A stretch of 64,000 nucleotides of DNA from an uncultured Lachnospiraceae bacterium (GTDB taxonomy: Bacteria > Bacillota > Clostridia > Lachnospirales > Lachnospiraceae): the NCBI GenBank assembly GCA_947176965.1, contig CAMWSU010000001.1, positions 1 through 64,000 of the forward strand, written 5' to 3'. How positions within the stretch are numbered: position 1 is the first letter of the stretch; every line of letters begins with the position of its first letter. The notes under the pieces are model-generated. The model searched no databases, was not told where the DNA came from, and saw only the letters and a list, made by a program, of their open reading frames with translations. This document shows positions 25,998 to 35,413 of this stretch, one piece after another. A program made the translations under genes and the position numbers.

Positions 25998-27595
25998 CAA
26001 AAAAAAGAAAGACCGTTCGTTATTTGCTGTTATGTCTGCTTTTTGCATCCGCCGCGCTGCTTGCGGGCTGTCATGGGTCGAAGGGGCTTGACCCCTTTGG
26101 GATGCCGGAGGAATTCGACACCTCAAGAAATTATACGATCACGTTTTGGGCAAAAAACGATACAAACAAGACGCAGACGGACATTTACGAGCGGGCGATC
26201 GCTGAGTTTGAACAGCTGTATCCGAATATTAAAGTGAATCTGCGTTTGTATACGGATTATGGAATGATCTATAATGACGTCATTACGAATATTTCCACGA
26301 ATACGACGCCGAATGTCTGTATCACCTATCCGGACCACATCGCAACTTATCTGACGGGAACAAATGTTGTGGTTCCCTTGGATGAGTTGTTTGCCGATGA
26401 ACGCTATGGTTTCGGAGGGAGCGAGGTGCGTTTTGACACGGTGGCACAGAGCGAGGTCATTCCCCGCTTTTTGGAGGAGGGCGCGTTTGACGGGCACTAT
26501 TATGCAATTCCGTTCATGCGTTCCACCGAGGCATGCTATGTGAATAAAACCTATGTGGAAGCGCTGGGCTATACGCTGCCGGATGTGCTGACATGGGATT
26601 TTGTGTGGGAGGTGTCCGAGGCAGCTCTGGCGGCGGACGCGGACGGAAATTTTGTCGTCAACGGACAGAACGTGCTGATCCCGTTTATCTACAAATCCAC
26701 GGATAACATGATGATCCAGATGCTCAGGCAGACGGACGGTGACTATTCCACGGACGAGGGGGACATTCTTCTTTTTAACGATACGACGAAGGCGTTTCTC
26801 TACACGATTGCGGAGCATGGAAAAAGCAGGGCGTTTTCCACGTTTAAGATTTCGAGTTATCCCGCCAATTTCCTCAATGCCGGGCAGTGTATTTTTGCGG
26901 TCGATTCCACGGCGGGCGCGACTTGGATGGGAACGGATGCACCGCTTCGGGACATCAGTGATGAGAAGCTGGTGCAGTTTGAGACCGAGGTCATGACGGC
27001 CCCGCAGTTTGACCCGGGTGCGCCGCAGATGATCTCGCAGGGACCGTCCGTGTGCTTATTTAACAAGTCCGACCCGCAGGAGGTATTGGCGTCGTGGCTG
27101 TTTGCGCAGTATCTTTTGACGAACGATGTGCAGATCGCGTATGCCGAGACGGAGGGGTATATCCCCGTGACAACGAGGGCGCAGAACGCGGCGGAGTATA
27201 CGGACTATCTGGCGAGGGGCGGCGAGGACAACGCCCTGCACTATGACATCAAGATCAAGGCGGCAAAGCTGCTGCTTGACAATATTGACAATACTTTTGT
27301 TACGCCTGTGTTTAACGGCTCGGCATCCTTGCGCAACGCCGCGGGGCAGTTGGTCGAGGAGACGGTGAAGGCGGTCAGGCGGGGACAGACCGTGGATGAG
27401 GCGTTTATGGAGACGCTCTATGCCGACACGACAGCACTGTACCGCCTAGATCAGGGCGGGTCGTCCGCGACAGGAAAAACGGACTTAGGTCCGCTCCCGA
27501 AAACGGCGGTTGTTCTGCTTGTTTCGCTGGCGGTCGTATGGATTTTGATCATACTCTATGTCATTTTGCAGGCAAAAAAGCAGAAAAGCTATTGA
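25994..27595 (+). CDS. Extracellular solute-binding lipoprotein with C-terminal TM segment
   Basis: Lipobox LLAGC; SBP family 1 features; C-terminal AVVLLVSLAVVWILIILYVIL. Confidence 0.88.
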   Translation: MTKKRKTVRYLLLCLLFASAALLAGCHGSKGLDPFGMPEEFDTSRNYTITFWAKNDTNKTQTDIYERAIAEFEQLYPNIKVNLRLYTDYGMIYNDVITNISTNTTPNVCITYPDHIATYLTGTNVVVPLDELFADERYGFGGSEVRFDTVAQSEVIPRFLEEGAFDGHYYAIPFMRSTEACYVNKTYVEALGYTLPDVLTWDFVWEVSEAALAADADGNFVVNGQNVLIPFIYKSTDNMMIQMLRQTDGDYSTDEGDILLFNDTTKAFLYTIAEHGKSRAFSTFKISSYPANFLNAGQCIFAVDSTAGATWMGTDAPLRDISDEKLVQFETEVMTAPQFDPGAPQMISQGPSVCLFNKSDPQEVLASWLFAQYLLTNDVQIAYAETEGYIPVTTRAQNAAEYTDYLARGGEDNALHYDIKIKAAKLLLDNIDNTFVTPVFNGSASLRNAAGQLVEETVKAVRRGQTVDEAFMETLYADTTALYRLDQGGSSATGKTDLGPLPKTAVVLLVSLAVVWILIILYVILQAKKQKSY

Positions 27596-27711
27596 TTTCA
27601 AAAGAAATCTATTGATTTCTTTGCGATAGTTGAGTACAATGTCAACGTGTGATTGTTGATGGGAGTTCTGAAAGAGACTTCCGCGCATAAAGAAAAAGAG
27701 GAGAGAAAAAA

Positions 27712-28437
27712 ATGAAAAAAAGTGTGGCATTGATTTTGACGTTTTCCCTGATGCTTGCGCTTGCAGGCTGCGGTGGAAAGGGTGATGCAGGAAGCGATGT
27801 AAAGTCCGAGGGTGTTATGACCTATGCGGAGTACATGGCCGCGGCAGTGGACGACCAGGTTGTCGTAGAGACCTATGTGCAGGCAAAGCAGTCCTGGTGG
27901 GATAATACGGCGACGATTTATACGCAGGATAAGGACGGCGCATATTTTATTTACAATATGGCTTGCTCCGAGGCGGACTACGATAAGCTGACGCCGGGTA
28001 CGAAGATCAAGGTAACGGGCTATAAGGCAGAGTGGTCGGGCGAGGTTGAGATTGTTGACGCAACGTTCGAGATCGAGGACGGCAATTATGTTGCATCGGC
28101 GCTTGACGTAACGAGCATGCTCGGATCAGATGACCTGATCGCACATCAGAATGAATTTGTATCGTTCAAGGGGATGACCGTGGAGGATGCGGGCAACGGC
28201 TCTGCATTCATGTATAAGTGGGACAATTCCGGTACGGACGGCGACGATCTGTACTTCAATGTTTCCTTAAACGGACAGACCTATACGTTTACGGTAGAGT
28301 CCTATCTGTGTGATAACACGACGGATGTTTACGCTGCAGTCAAGAATCTGCAGATCGGCGATGTAGTCGATATGGAAGGTTTCTTATACTGGTATGAGGG
28401 CGTGAATCCGCACATCACATCCGTGACTGTAAAGTAA
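27712..28437 (+). CDS. Hypothetical lipoprotein, possible OB-fold-like repeats
   Basis: Lipobox LALAGC; two similar segments ending in KIKVTGYKAE and DVVDMEGFLYW. Confidence 0.7.
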   Translation: MKKSVALILTFSLMLALAGCGGKGDAGSDVKSEGVMTYAEYMAAAVDDQVVVETYVQAKQSWWDNTATIYTQDKDGAYFIYNMACSEADYDKLTPGTKIKVTGYKAEWSGEVEIVDATFEIEDGNYVASALDVTSMLGSDDLIAHQNEFVSFKGMTVEDAGNGSAFMYKWDNSGTDGDDLYFNVSLNGQTYTFTVESYLCDNTTDVYAAVKNLQIGDVVDMEGFLYWYEGVNPHITSVTVK

Positions 28438-28459
28438 TCGGATAGAAGGATTAGTATGT

Positions 28460-28506
28460 AAAATGAGCGATACATTTGCCAAACGGCGGGGTACCGCTCA
28501 TTTTGT
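28460..28506 (+). terminator. Putative Rho-independent terminator
   Basis: AAAATGAGCG...CGCTCATTTT. Confidence 0.6.
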
Positions 28507-28534
28507 TATCATTGGCATAAAGAGGAAGTAAACC

Positions 28535-30652
28535 ATGAGGTATCAGATACGGCATGCGCTGGTGCAGTACGGCGCGGATACGATTATAGAGGATGTAAAT
28601 TTTGAGATTCACGATCATGAGAAAATCGCGGTGGTCGGACGGAACGGCTGTGGGAAGACAACGCTCTTAAAGCTGATCAACGGCGACATTACCATGAATA
28701 ATTTGGACAGCGACGAGACGTGCGGCATTACGATGGCGGGAAAGCAGGAGATCGGTTTTTTACATCAGATCAGCTTTCCGGACGCGGATTTAAGCGTGGA
28801 AGAGGAGATCAAGAAAACCTTCGCCGCGGTGTTTGCCTGCGAAGCGCGCATGAAAGAGATCGAGTGTCAGTTGGAGAGCGGCACCGCGCAGCAGGACGCA
28901 GAGCCGCAGGACGAAGAACAGCGGCGGCTGCTCGGCGAGTACAATGCGCTGCAAAGACGGATGGAGGCGCTCAGAGGATATAGCTGGCGCAGGGACATGG
29001 AGATCATGTTTCAGCAGTTTGGTTTTGCGCTTGCGGACTTACAGCGCCCGATCGGGAGCTTTTCAGGCGGGCAGCAGACGAAGATCGCGTTTATTAAGCT
29101 GCTGCTCTCCAGACCGGACATCATGCTCTTGGACGAGCCGACCAACCACCTTGACCTGAAGACGATCGAGTGGCTGGAGGATTATTTGCAAAAATATGAC
29201 AAGGCTGTCGTTATTGTTTCGCATGACCGCATGTTCTTGGACCGCGTGATCGATGTGACCTATGAGATTGAGTACCACCGCATCAAGCGTTATCCGGGCA
29301 ATTACAGTGCGTTTATGAAGCGCAAGGAGGAAGACCTGCAAAAGCAGGAGAAGGATTATGAGGCGCAACAGAAGGAGATCAAGCGTCTGACAGAGTGGAT
29401 CGAAAAATGGAAGAACACGCCGACAAAGGTGGCATCCGCGCATTCTAAGCAGATGATGATCGAGCATATGGTGAAGATCGAGAAGCCGAGGAGGTTTGAC
29501 ACGAAAACCTTCCGCGCCATGTTTCTGCCGCGCATCGAAAGCTATACGGAGGTATTGAATGTCAAAAACCTAAAGATCGGTTATGACAAAGAGCTTGCGG
29601 AGGTTTCTTTTTTATTGGAAAAGGGGCAAAAGCTGGCAATCCTCGGAGAGAACGGTATCGGGAAATCGACGCTGCTCAAAACGCTCGTCGGGCTGGTCCA
29701 GCCGCTTTCAGGCAAATTCTCCTTCGGTCACAATGTGGAGTGGGGGTATTTCGACCAACAGGAAGCGGTCATGAAAGACGCGCCGCCGGAGCAGACGATA
29801 TTGGATAATTTTTGGGAGGAATATCCGAAGCTTTTGCGCGAGCAGGTGCGGGGCGCGCTCGGTGCATTTCTCTTTTCGGGGGAGGATGTCATGAAGCAGA
29901 TGGGGCAGCTCTCCGGTGGGGAGAAGGTGCGATTAGAGCTTTGTAAAATGTTTTATCGCAAGCCGAATCTGCTCATTTTGGATGAGCCGACCAACCATAT
30001 GGATATGGCGGGAAAGGATGCACTCGAAAAAATGCTGGGCGATTTTCCGGGGACGATCCTGTTTGTTTCGCACGACCGCTATTTTGTGAGCCGGATCGCA
30101 ACGGGCGTGCTGGAGTTTGACTTGGGTGAGGTGCGGCAGTATCGGGGCGGCTACGAGGAGTACTTAGAGGAAAAGCAGAAGCGCATGAGCGGTATCGTGA
30201 AGGATACCGTGCGGGAGAAAGGAAGCCCTGCGCAGGAAAAAAAGAATACCGCCGGAGAGAGCGCGGGCGCGGTACGTGCCGGACAGGACGCGGCAGGGAT
30301 AAGCGGAAGCAGTGCGCGGGATGATAAAGGCGCAGCAGGGATGAACGGCAGCGGGAACGCCGCCAAGAATCCGACGTTGGATGACGTATTTGACAAAAAA
30401 ACATATTATAATCCGGGAAAGATTCTGTCCCGACTCAAAAAGCAGTTGGAAAAGTACGAGAAGCAGCTTGAGGAGAGTGAGGCGCGGGCGGCGGAGCTGT
30501 CCTTACGTCTCATGGAGCCGGAGCTTGCCTCGGACTATCAGAAGCTGATGGAGCTGCAGGAGCAGTTAGACGGCGAGGAGCATTTACAGGAGACGCTGTT
30601 AGAGCGGATGATGGAGACCGAGACCGAATTGCAGGAGATGGAGCAGGCATAG
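28535..30652 (+). CDS. ABC-F family ATP-binding protein
   Basis: Two ABC domains (GRNGCGKTTL, FSGGQQTKIAFIKLL; GENGIGKSTL, LSGGEKVRLELCKM), no TM, Ala/Gly-rich linker near C-terminus. Confidence 0.92.
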   Translation: MRYQIRHALVQYGADTIIEDVNFEIHDHEKIAVVGRNGCGKTTLLKLINGDITMNNLDSDETCGITMAGKQEIGFLHQISFPDADLSVEEEIKKTFAAVFACEARMKEIECQLESGTAQQDAEPQDEEQRRLLGEYNALQRRMEALRGYSWRRDMEIMFQQFGFALADLQRPIGSFSGGQQTKIAFIKLLLSRPDIMLLDEPTNHLDLKTIEWLEDYLQKYDKAVVIVSHDRMFLDRVIDVTYEIEYHRIKRYPGNYSAFMKRKEEDLQKQEKDYEAQQKEIKRLTEWIEKWKNTPTKVASAHSKQMMIEHMVKIEKPRRFDTKTFRAMFLPRIESYTEVLNVKNLKIGYDKELAEVSFLLEKGQKLAILGENGIGKSTLLKTLVGLVQPLSGKFSFGHNVEWGYFDQQEAVMKDAPPEQTILDNFWEEYPKLLREQVRGALGAFLFSGEDVMKQMGQLSGGEKVRLELCKMFYRKPNLLILDEPTNHMDMAGKDALEKMLGDFPGTILFVSHDRYFVSRIATGVLEFDLGEVRQYRGGYEEYLEEKQKRMSGIVKDTVREKGSPAQEKKNTAGESAGAVRAGQDAAGISGSSARDDKGAAGMNGSGNAAKNPTLDDVFDKKTYYNPGKILSRLKKQLEKYEKQLEESEARAAELSLRLMEPELASDYQKLMELQEQLDGEEHLQETLLERMMETETELQEMEQA

Positions 30653-30658
30653 GGTAGT

Positions 30659-31564
30659 ATGGATGAGAAGTTATTTAGGATACTAAAAAAGGTATATTAT
30701 AAAAAAGACGAGATCAAAGATGAAAAAGGAAATAAAATACGAATCAAAACAGGGGATGTATTTGATCTGAAAACAAGTACCAGACAGTATTCTTTAGAAA
30801 ACCTTTCGCCGGAGGAAATCCTGCATTTACAGAAAAGCGGATTTGTTGTAAATGACATTGTCTATGATACACATGACGATAATATTCATAAATTAAAGGA
30901 AATAATCGGTAATCCAAATCTGTCATTGCATAATGTACTTTCTGCTTATATTGCCGGGTTTGGGAGTTTTCCAAGGGGACGGCAGCCGATTATGAGCTAT
31001 TTATTCGCACATGCAGTGCCGTTTCATCATTTTTGCAATTCGCAGGGGAGAGAAATATGCGAAATCTGCACGGTAAAAAGGGATTTTTGGTCCGAAAGAG
31101 GAAAGGAAATATTTCGCAGATATTGGGGATATTCATGGAATGAGTTTGCTGATCAGTTTTATATTGATTTAGAAGAATTTGTGAAATTGCCCCCACGGAC
31201 AGCTACGGAAGAAGATTTGCAGATTTTCCGCTCCGTAATTGATATGATACGGAATGCGCCGGAGGATGAAACACCCGGACAGTTGGAACAACGGATCAAA
31301 AAGTCGAAACTGATTCCAAACTGTGAAAAATATAGGCTGCGGGGGCAGCTTATGACATTAGCGGAGCTTGGTGTTATGTATAATCCGTTTATCAAACCAT
31401 TATTTGATGGTTTTACGAATTCTAATACCCGCTGCGAGATAGGACGAAAAGTGCCGGGAGGCAGCCGTTCAGATATCATCCTTCCGCTAAGCGGCTGGCG
31501 CGGCAAATATGGAATCTGTGAAGAACGGTTTGGGGAACTCTTCGGCTCGTTCTATCGAGAATGA
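30659..31564 (+). CDS. Hypothetical protein (301 aa) with Cys cluster
   Basis: Long ORF 6 nt after ABC-F stop; HFCNSQGREICEICTVKRDFW. Confidence 0.65.
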   Translation: MDEKLFRILKKVYYKKDEIKDEKGNKIRIKTGDVFDLKTSTRQYSLENLSPEEILHLQKSGFVVNDIVYDTHDDNIHKLKEIIGNPNLSLHNVLSAYIAGFGSFPRGRQPIMSYLFAHAVPFHHFCNSQGREICEICTVKRDFWSERGKEIFRRYWGYSWNEFADQFYIDLEEFVKLPPRTATEEDLQIFRSVIDMIRNAPEDETPGQLEQRIKKSKLIPNCEKYRLRGQLMTLAELGVMYNPFIKPLFDGFTNSNTRCEIGRKVPGGSRSDIILPLSGWRGKYGICEERFGELFGSFYRE

Positions 31565-31569
31565 AGGTC

Positions 31570-31602
31570 TAAGGAAGCGCTGATTAAATCAGCACTTCCT
31601 TA
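31570..31602. repeat. TAAGGAA-type palindrome
   Basis: TAAGGAAGCGCTGATTAAATCAGCACTTCCTTA. Confidence 0.85.
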
Positions 31603-31681
31603 GTGCCTCCAGCAGATGCACACGGATTTGCAGAGAAATTTGCCGCATTTTCTGCAGAGCTCAGAAAGAAGGAGAGACAAC

Positions 31682-32467
31682 ATGGACGTGCAATGTCTGA
31701 TCGTGGACGATGAGGTGGAACTTGCGCAGATGACCTGCGAGTATTTTGAGATGTTCGGCGTAAGCTGCAAGTATGTGGAGTCGGCGCAGGAGTGCCTTGC
31801 TTTTTTAGCCGAAAACACGGTGGGACTCATTCTGCTTGACATTAATCTCGTGAACGAGAGTGGATTTTCTCTGTGTAAAAAAATAAGGGAAACCCTGGAT
31901 ATTCCCATATTATTCATCAGTGCGCGCGACAGCGACAGCGATGTGCTGATCGCCTTAAACATCGGCGGGGACGATTATATCAAAAAGCCCTATTCCCTAA
32001 GCGTGCTGCTTGCGAAGGTGCAGGTTGTCTTAAAGCGCATGGAGGCAGGAAGACGCGCCGCGGAGAGCATGAAGAGAGAAGCGGTGCAGTGGGAAGTGCT
32101 CGGGATGGGAAGCGAAGGGGAGGATGACGCTGCAGGAAGCAGGACGGACGCGGGGCAACAGGACGCTCCGCTCCGCCTTGCGGAGGAAAAGCTGTGCGTG
32201 TACCTGAAAAAGAATAGGACAGGTGCGGAGGAACAGGAGATCCCCTTAAAAGCGAAGGAGTTTGCGCTGCTCAAATGCCTATATGAGCACCGCGGAACGA
32301 TCGTGACGAAGGAGCAGCTGTTCCTTTCGGTGTGGGGCGATGCGTTTTACAGTGACGGCACCCTGAATGTCCATATCAGAAGGCTGCGCGAAAAGCTGGA
32401 GGAGAACCCGTCCGACCCAAGGCTCATTAAAACAATCTGGGGAACGGGATATATGCTGGAAGGATGA
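31682..32467 (+). CDS. OmpR-family response regulator with elongated linker
   Basis: Receiver domain IVDDEVELAQMT, LLDINLVNESG, DDYIKKPYS; C-terminal wHTH RRLREKLEENPSDPRLIKTIWGTGYMLEG. Confidence 0.92.
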   Translation: MDVQCLIVDDEVELAQMTCEYFEMFGVSCKYVESAQECLAFLAENTVGLILLDINLVNESGFSLCKKIRETLDIPILFISARDSDSDVLIALNIGGDDYIKKPYSLSVLLAKVQVVLKRMEAGRRAAESMKREAVQWEVLGMGSEGEDDAAGSRTDAGQQDAPLRLAEEKLCVYLKKNRTGAEEQEIPLKAKEFALLKCLYEHRGTIVTKEQLFLSVWGDAFYSDGTLNVHIRRLREKLEENPSDPRLIKTIWGTGYMLEG

Positions 32468-32550
32468 TAAAGACGTCCGCCGGCATGGTGGAAAGTGCAG
32501 GCTGTTAAGGGGCGGAGTTGTCGGCACGACGTGCTTAGGGAGAGGAAATA

Positions 32551-32647
32551 GATTGAAAAATCAGAGATTTTTCAAAAACGAACTAGTTCGTTTTGCAAAT
32601 ATTGTGCTTACGCCCAAATTCGCGGGCTGTTGGAAGCATGGAGGATT
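32551..32647 (+). repeat. Start-adjacent dispersed structured repeat, copy 3
   Basis: GATTGAAAAATCAGAGATTTTTCAAAAACGAACTAGTTCGTTTTGC...GCCCAAATTCGCGGGCTGTTGGAAGCATGGAGGATT; SD 6 nt before ATG 32651. Confidence 0.85.
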
Positions 32648-32650
32648 TTC

Positions 32651-33916
32651 ATGACGAAACTGCGGTATTGGTTTTTCTGTTATCTGGCAGTCATGCTTTT
32701 GCTTTTACTGTTCATCGGATACGGTTTTGAGAGAACGGACGCGGAAGGCAGAGACATGGTTTTTTATCATGAGCAGCGCATATTGGTACAGCAGGCGCTG
32801 CAGCGGGGGGAGAACCGGGAGCGCGTGGAACGGGAATACGGCTGCCGGATTCTTCTTTTTTCGGACGAGGATTATGAGATCGCGCTTGGCGGGGCGTATC
32901 AAAATGAGGCGCTCATCATGGATCTGATATGGGAACGAGAGCCGGAGACAGCCCGGCAGGACGGGGGAGCGGCCGGCAAGATCGTTTGGAATGTGTCCGA
33001 ACAACGTTATCGGAGCATGGAGCGGGTATTATACAGGCGCATGCTGATCATGTGGGGGATTGTGCTGGCTGGCGGTCTGTTGTTGTTCGGCTTTTTTTAT
33101 GTACGCTTTATCCGTCCGTTTACACAACTGCAGACATTTGCGAGGCAGATCGCAAAGGGAAATCTCGATTTTCCGCTGCCGATGCGGAAGCGTCAGTATT
33201 TCGGCGCATTTACGGAAAGCTTCGACCTGATGCGCGAGGAGTTGAAGCGGGCGAAGGAGAGCGAGTATCAGGCGAACCGCAGTAAAAGGGAGCTGGTCGC
33301 GGAGCTGTCGCATGATATCAAGACGCCGATCGCCACGATCCGGGCAACCTGTGAGGTGTTACAGGTCAAGGAACAGAATCCTGATACAAAGGCAAAGGTT
33401 GCCGTCATTCATGCGAAGGCGGGCATGGTGGATGCGCTGGCGAACAATCTGTTTCAGGCAAGCTTAGAGGAGCTGGAGGTCCTGAAAGTGGAACCGGCGG
33501 AGGAGCAGTCCCCGTGTATTCGCGGGATGTTTGAGGAATTAAAGGATTACAGCGAGATCCATATAGAGGGGGATGTGCCGCATTGCCTTGTGTGGATGGA
33601 CAAGCTTCGCCTGCGTCAGGTCATTGACAATGTGGTCAGCAATTCATGGAAATATGCGGGTACGCCTGTGACGGTTACTTTTTTTGAGACGGATCAAAGC
33701 CTCGGGATTCGGATCCGGGACGAGGGTACGGGCGTGGAGACGGACGAGCTTGTCCTGCTCGGCGAGAAATTTTACCGGGGAAGCAACGCGAAGGGAAAGA
33801 GCGGTTCGGGACTCGGGCTGTATCTGGCCAAGCTGTTTATGGAGCGGATGTACGGCGGTATTCAGTTTTGGCAGGAGGGAGGCTTTGTTGTGGAGCTTTC
33901 CCTGAAAAAAGTGTAA
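32651..33916 (+). CDS. Sensor histidine kinase
   Basis: Two TM segments, HAMP-like, AELSHDIKTPIATIRATCEV, DNVVSNSWKYA, GSGLGLYLAKLFME. Confidence 0.92.
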   Translation: MTKLRYWFFCYLAVMLLLLLFIGYGFERTDAEGRDMVFYHEQRILVQQALQRGENRERVEREYGCRILLFSDEDYEIALGGAYQNEALIMDLIWEREPETARQDGGAAGKIVWNVSEQRYRSMERVLYRRMLIMWGIVLAGGLLLFGFFYVRFIRPFTQLQTFARQIAKGNLDFPLPMRKRQYFGAFTESFDLMREELKRAKESEYQANRSKRELVAELSHDIKTPIATIRATCEVLQVKEQNPDTKAKVAVIHAKAGMVDALANNLFQASLEELEVLKVEPAEEQSPCIRGMFEELKDYSEIHIEGDVPHCLVWMDKLRLRQVIDNVVSNSWKYAGTPVTVTFFETDQSLGIRIRDEGTGVETDELVLLGEKFYRGSNAKGKSGSGLGLYLAKLFMERMYGGIQFWQEGGFVVELSLKKV

Positions 33917-33979
33917 AAGATAAAAAAGCGGAAGGGAAAAGCAGTAGGCAAGACGAAACAATGAAATAGGGGCAGCAAG

Positions 33980-34018
33980 AAACAGCATCCAAGCCATAAA
34001 CGGTTTAGGTGCTGTTTT
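33980..34018 (+). terminator. Putative terminator
   Basis: AAACAGCATCCAAGCCATAAACGGTTTAGGTGCTGTTTT imperfect hairpin. Confidence 0.5.
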
Positions 34019-34104
34019 GCGTCAGGATGAAAAAACTTGCACATGTTGTCAGATTTTAAGCGGTTGAAAAGTATATAGAGTAGAAGAACAGAAGGAGGTC
34101 ATTT

Positions 34105-35412
34105 ATGAAAAAAGGAATCTTATATCTGGCAGCGATCGTATTTCTTCTTGGCTTATCGGGCTGCGGTAAAGAAAAGCTGCCGGATACTTATATCGAGGGC
34201 AGCGATTTCCAATATATGCAGATGGACAGCGCGGGAGAATATATGAACGTTCAGCAGGGGGAAGAGGGATATTATCTCCGGCATGGAGATTATATTTATT
34301 ATCTGGATGAATCATTGGGAGAAATCATGCCCCTCTGCAGCCGGGTTGAATGCCTGCACGACAAGGAGACGGAGCAGAGCCGGAAAGAGAACTGCAATGC
34401 TTATGTGGAAAATGACAATGATAACAGCAGGGGGATCGCTTACTGTAACGGATATGTATATTGCCTTGATGGAGTCACCTGGTATGATCACGGAGATACG
34501 CTGACGCTGTATCGGATATCGGCGGACGGTTCAAAGAAAGAAAAGGTTTATCAGTGGGAGGATGACAGGCGCATTGTCCGGTGGATCGTACATAGGGACG
34601 TATTTTATTATGCAGAGCAGAAATTCGTGGAAAAGGAGGAAGAAGGAGAAACGGAGCTGATCGAGATTGATACCCTGTATGCCATGGACTTGACGAAGGC
34701 AGTGCTGCGCTCGGAAGCGGTTTATACTGTCAGCAGTGAGGAAGTGATCCAGCCGGTGATTGCGCATATAAAATGCTTTGGGAATTATCTGTACTTTATG
34801 TTTAATGGGGTGAAAATGATAGAGTCGGACAATAGCTACCAGATGTTCGTGACAGGATTTGTCTATGATATGAAAAGGCATGAACTTAGGGAGTTAGGGG
34901 TGCCGGGCATGCAGGAGGAGGATCAGGTCAGCGACATTAAATTTTGGCAAAATAAAATATTGTTTGAGGTAGTAACAGGGTATGACGATGATTATTTCAG
35001 GCAGGAAACAGTCTATATCGCCAATCTGGACGGCTCGGATGCGGAAGCTTATCTGCAGGATATCATGGGATACAACTATTACAGCGATGGGCAATATCTG
35101 ATCAAAACAGATGCAGTAATGGTATTTCTGGCATCGCTGGATCTTGGATATTGCGATTATGATAAAGAAAAAAGCACCTTTTGGGTGTATGACAGTCATC
35201 TTGACTTCGTAGATTCGTTTGCCCTGCCGCCTGAAATACAGAGCCATGTGATCGATGCCCCGAGAATGGGAAATGCGGAAGAGATGTATTTATTGTATGA
35301 TGATGCGCAAAATCCGGGGGAATGGGGAGTATTGCGGTGGGATAAAAGCGGGATCGGCAGTTATGAGGGCGGTGAATTTACTGTGACTGTTATCCCATAT
35401 GGCGGAGAGTAA
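34105..35412 (+). CDS. Hypothetical lipoprotein (possible beta-propeller-like)
   Basis: Lipobox LLGLSGC; AGGAGG RBS. Confidence 0.65.
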   Translation: MKKGILYLAAIVFLLGLSGCGKEKLPDTYIEGSDFQYMQMDSAGEYMNVQQGEEGYYLRHGDYIYYLDESLGEIMPLCSRVECLHDKETEQSRKENCNAYVENDNDNSRGIAYCNGYVYCLDGVTWYDHGDTLTLYRISADGSKKEKVYQWEDDRRIVRWIVHRDVFYYAEQKFVEKEEEGETELIEIDTLYAMDLTKAVLRSEAVYTVSSEEVIQPVIAHIKCFGNYLYFMFNGVKMIESDNSYQMFVTGFVYDMKRHELRELGVPGMQEEDQVSDIKFWQNKILFEVVTGYDDDYFRQETVYIANLDGSDAEAYLQDIMGYNYYSDGQYLIKTDAVMVFLASLDLGYCDYDKEKSTFWVYDSHLDFVDSFALPPEIQSHVIDAPRMGNAEEMYLLYDDAQNPGEWGVLRWDKSGIGSYEGGEFTVTVIPYGGE

Positions 35413-35413
35413 T

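Noticed and set aside
27580-27640. Short repeat CTATTGATTTC twice after the SBP gene
   Set aside because: 11-bp local repeat near the stop, likely part of an AT-rich hairpin; no further copies noticed.
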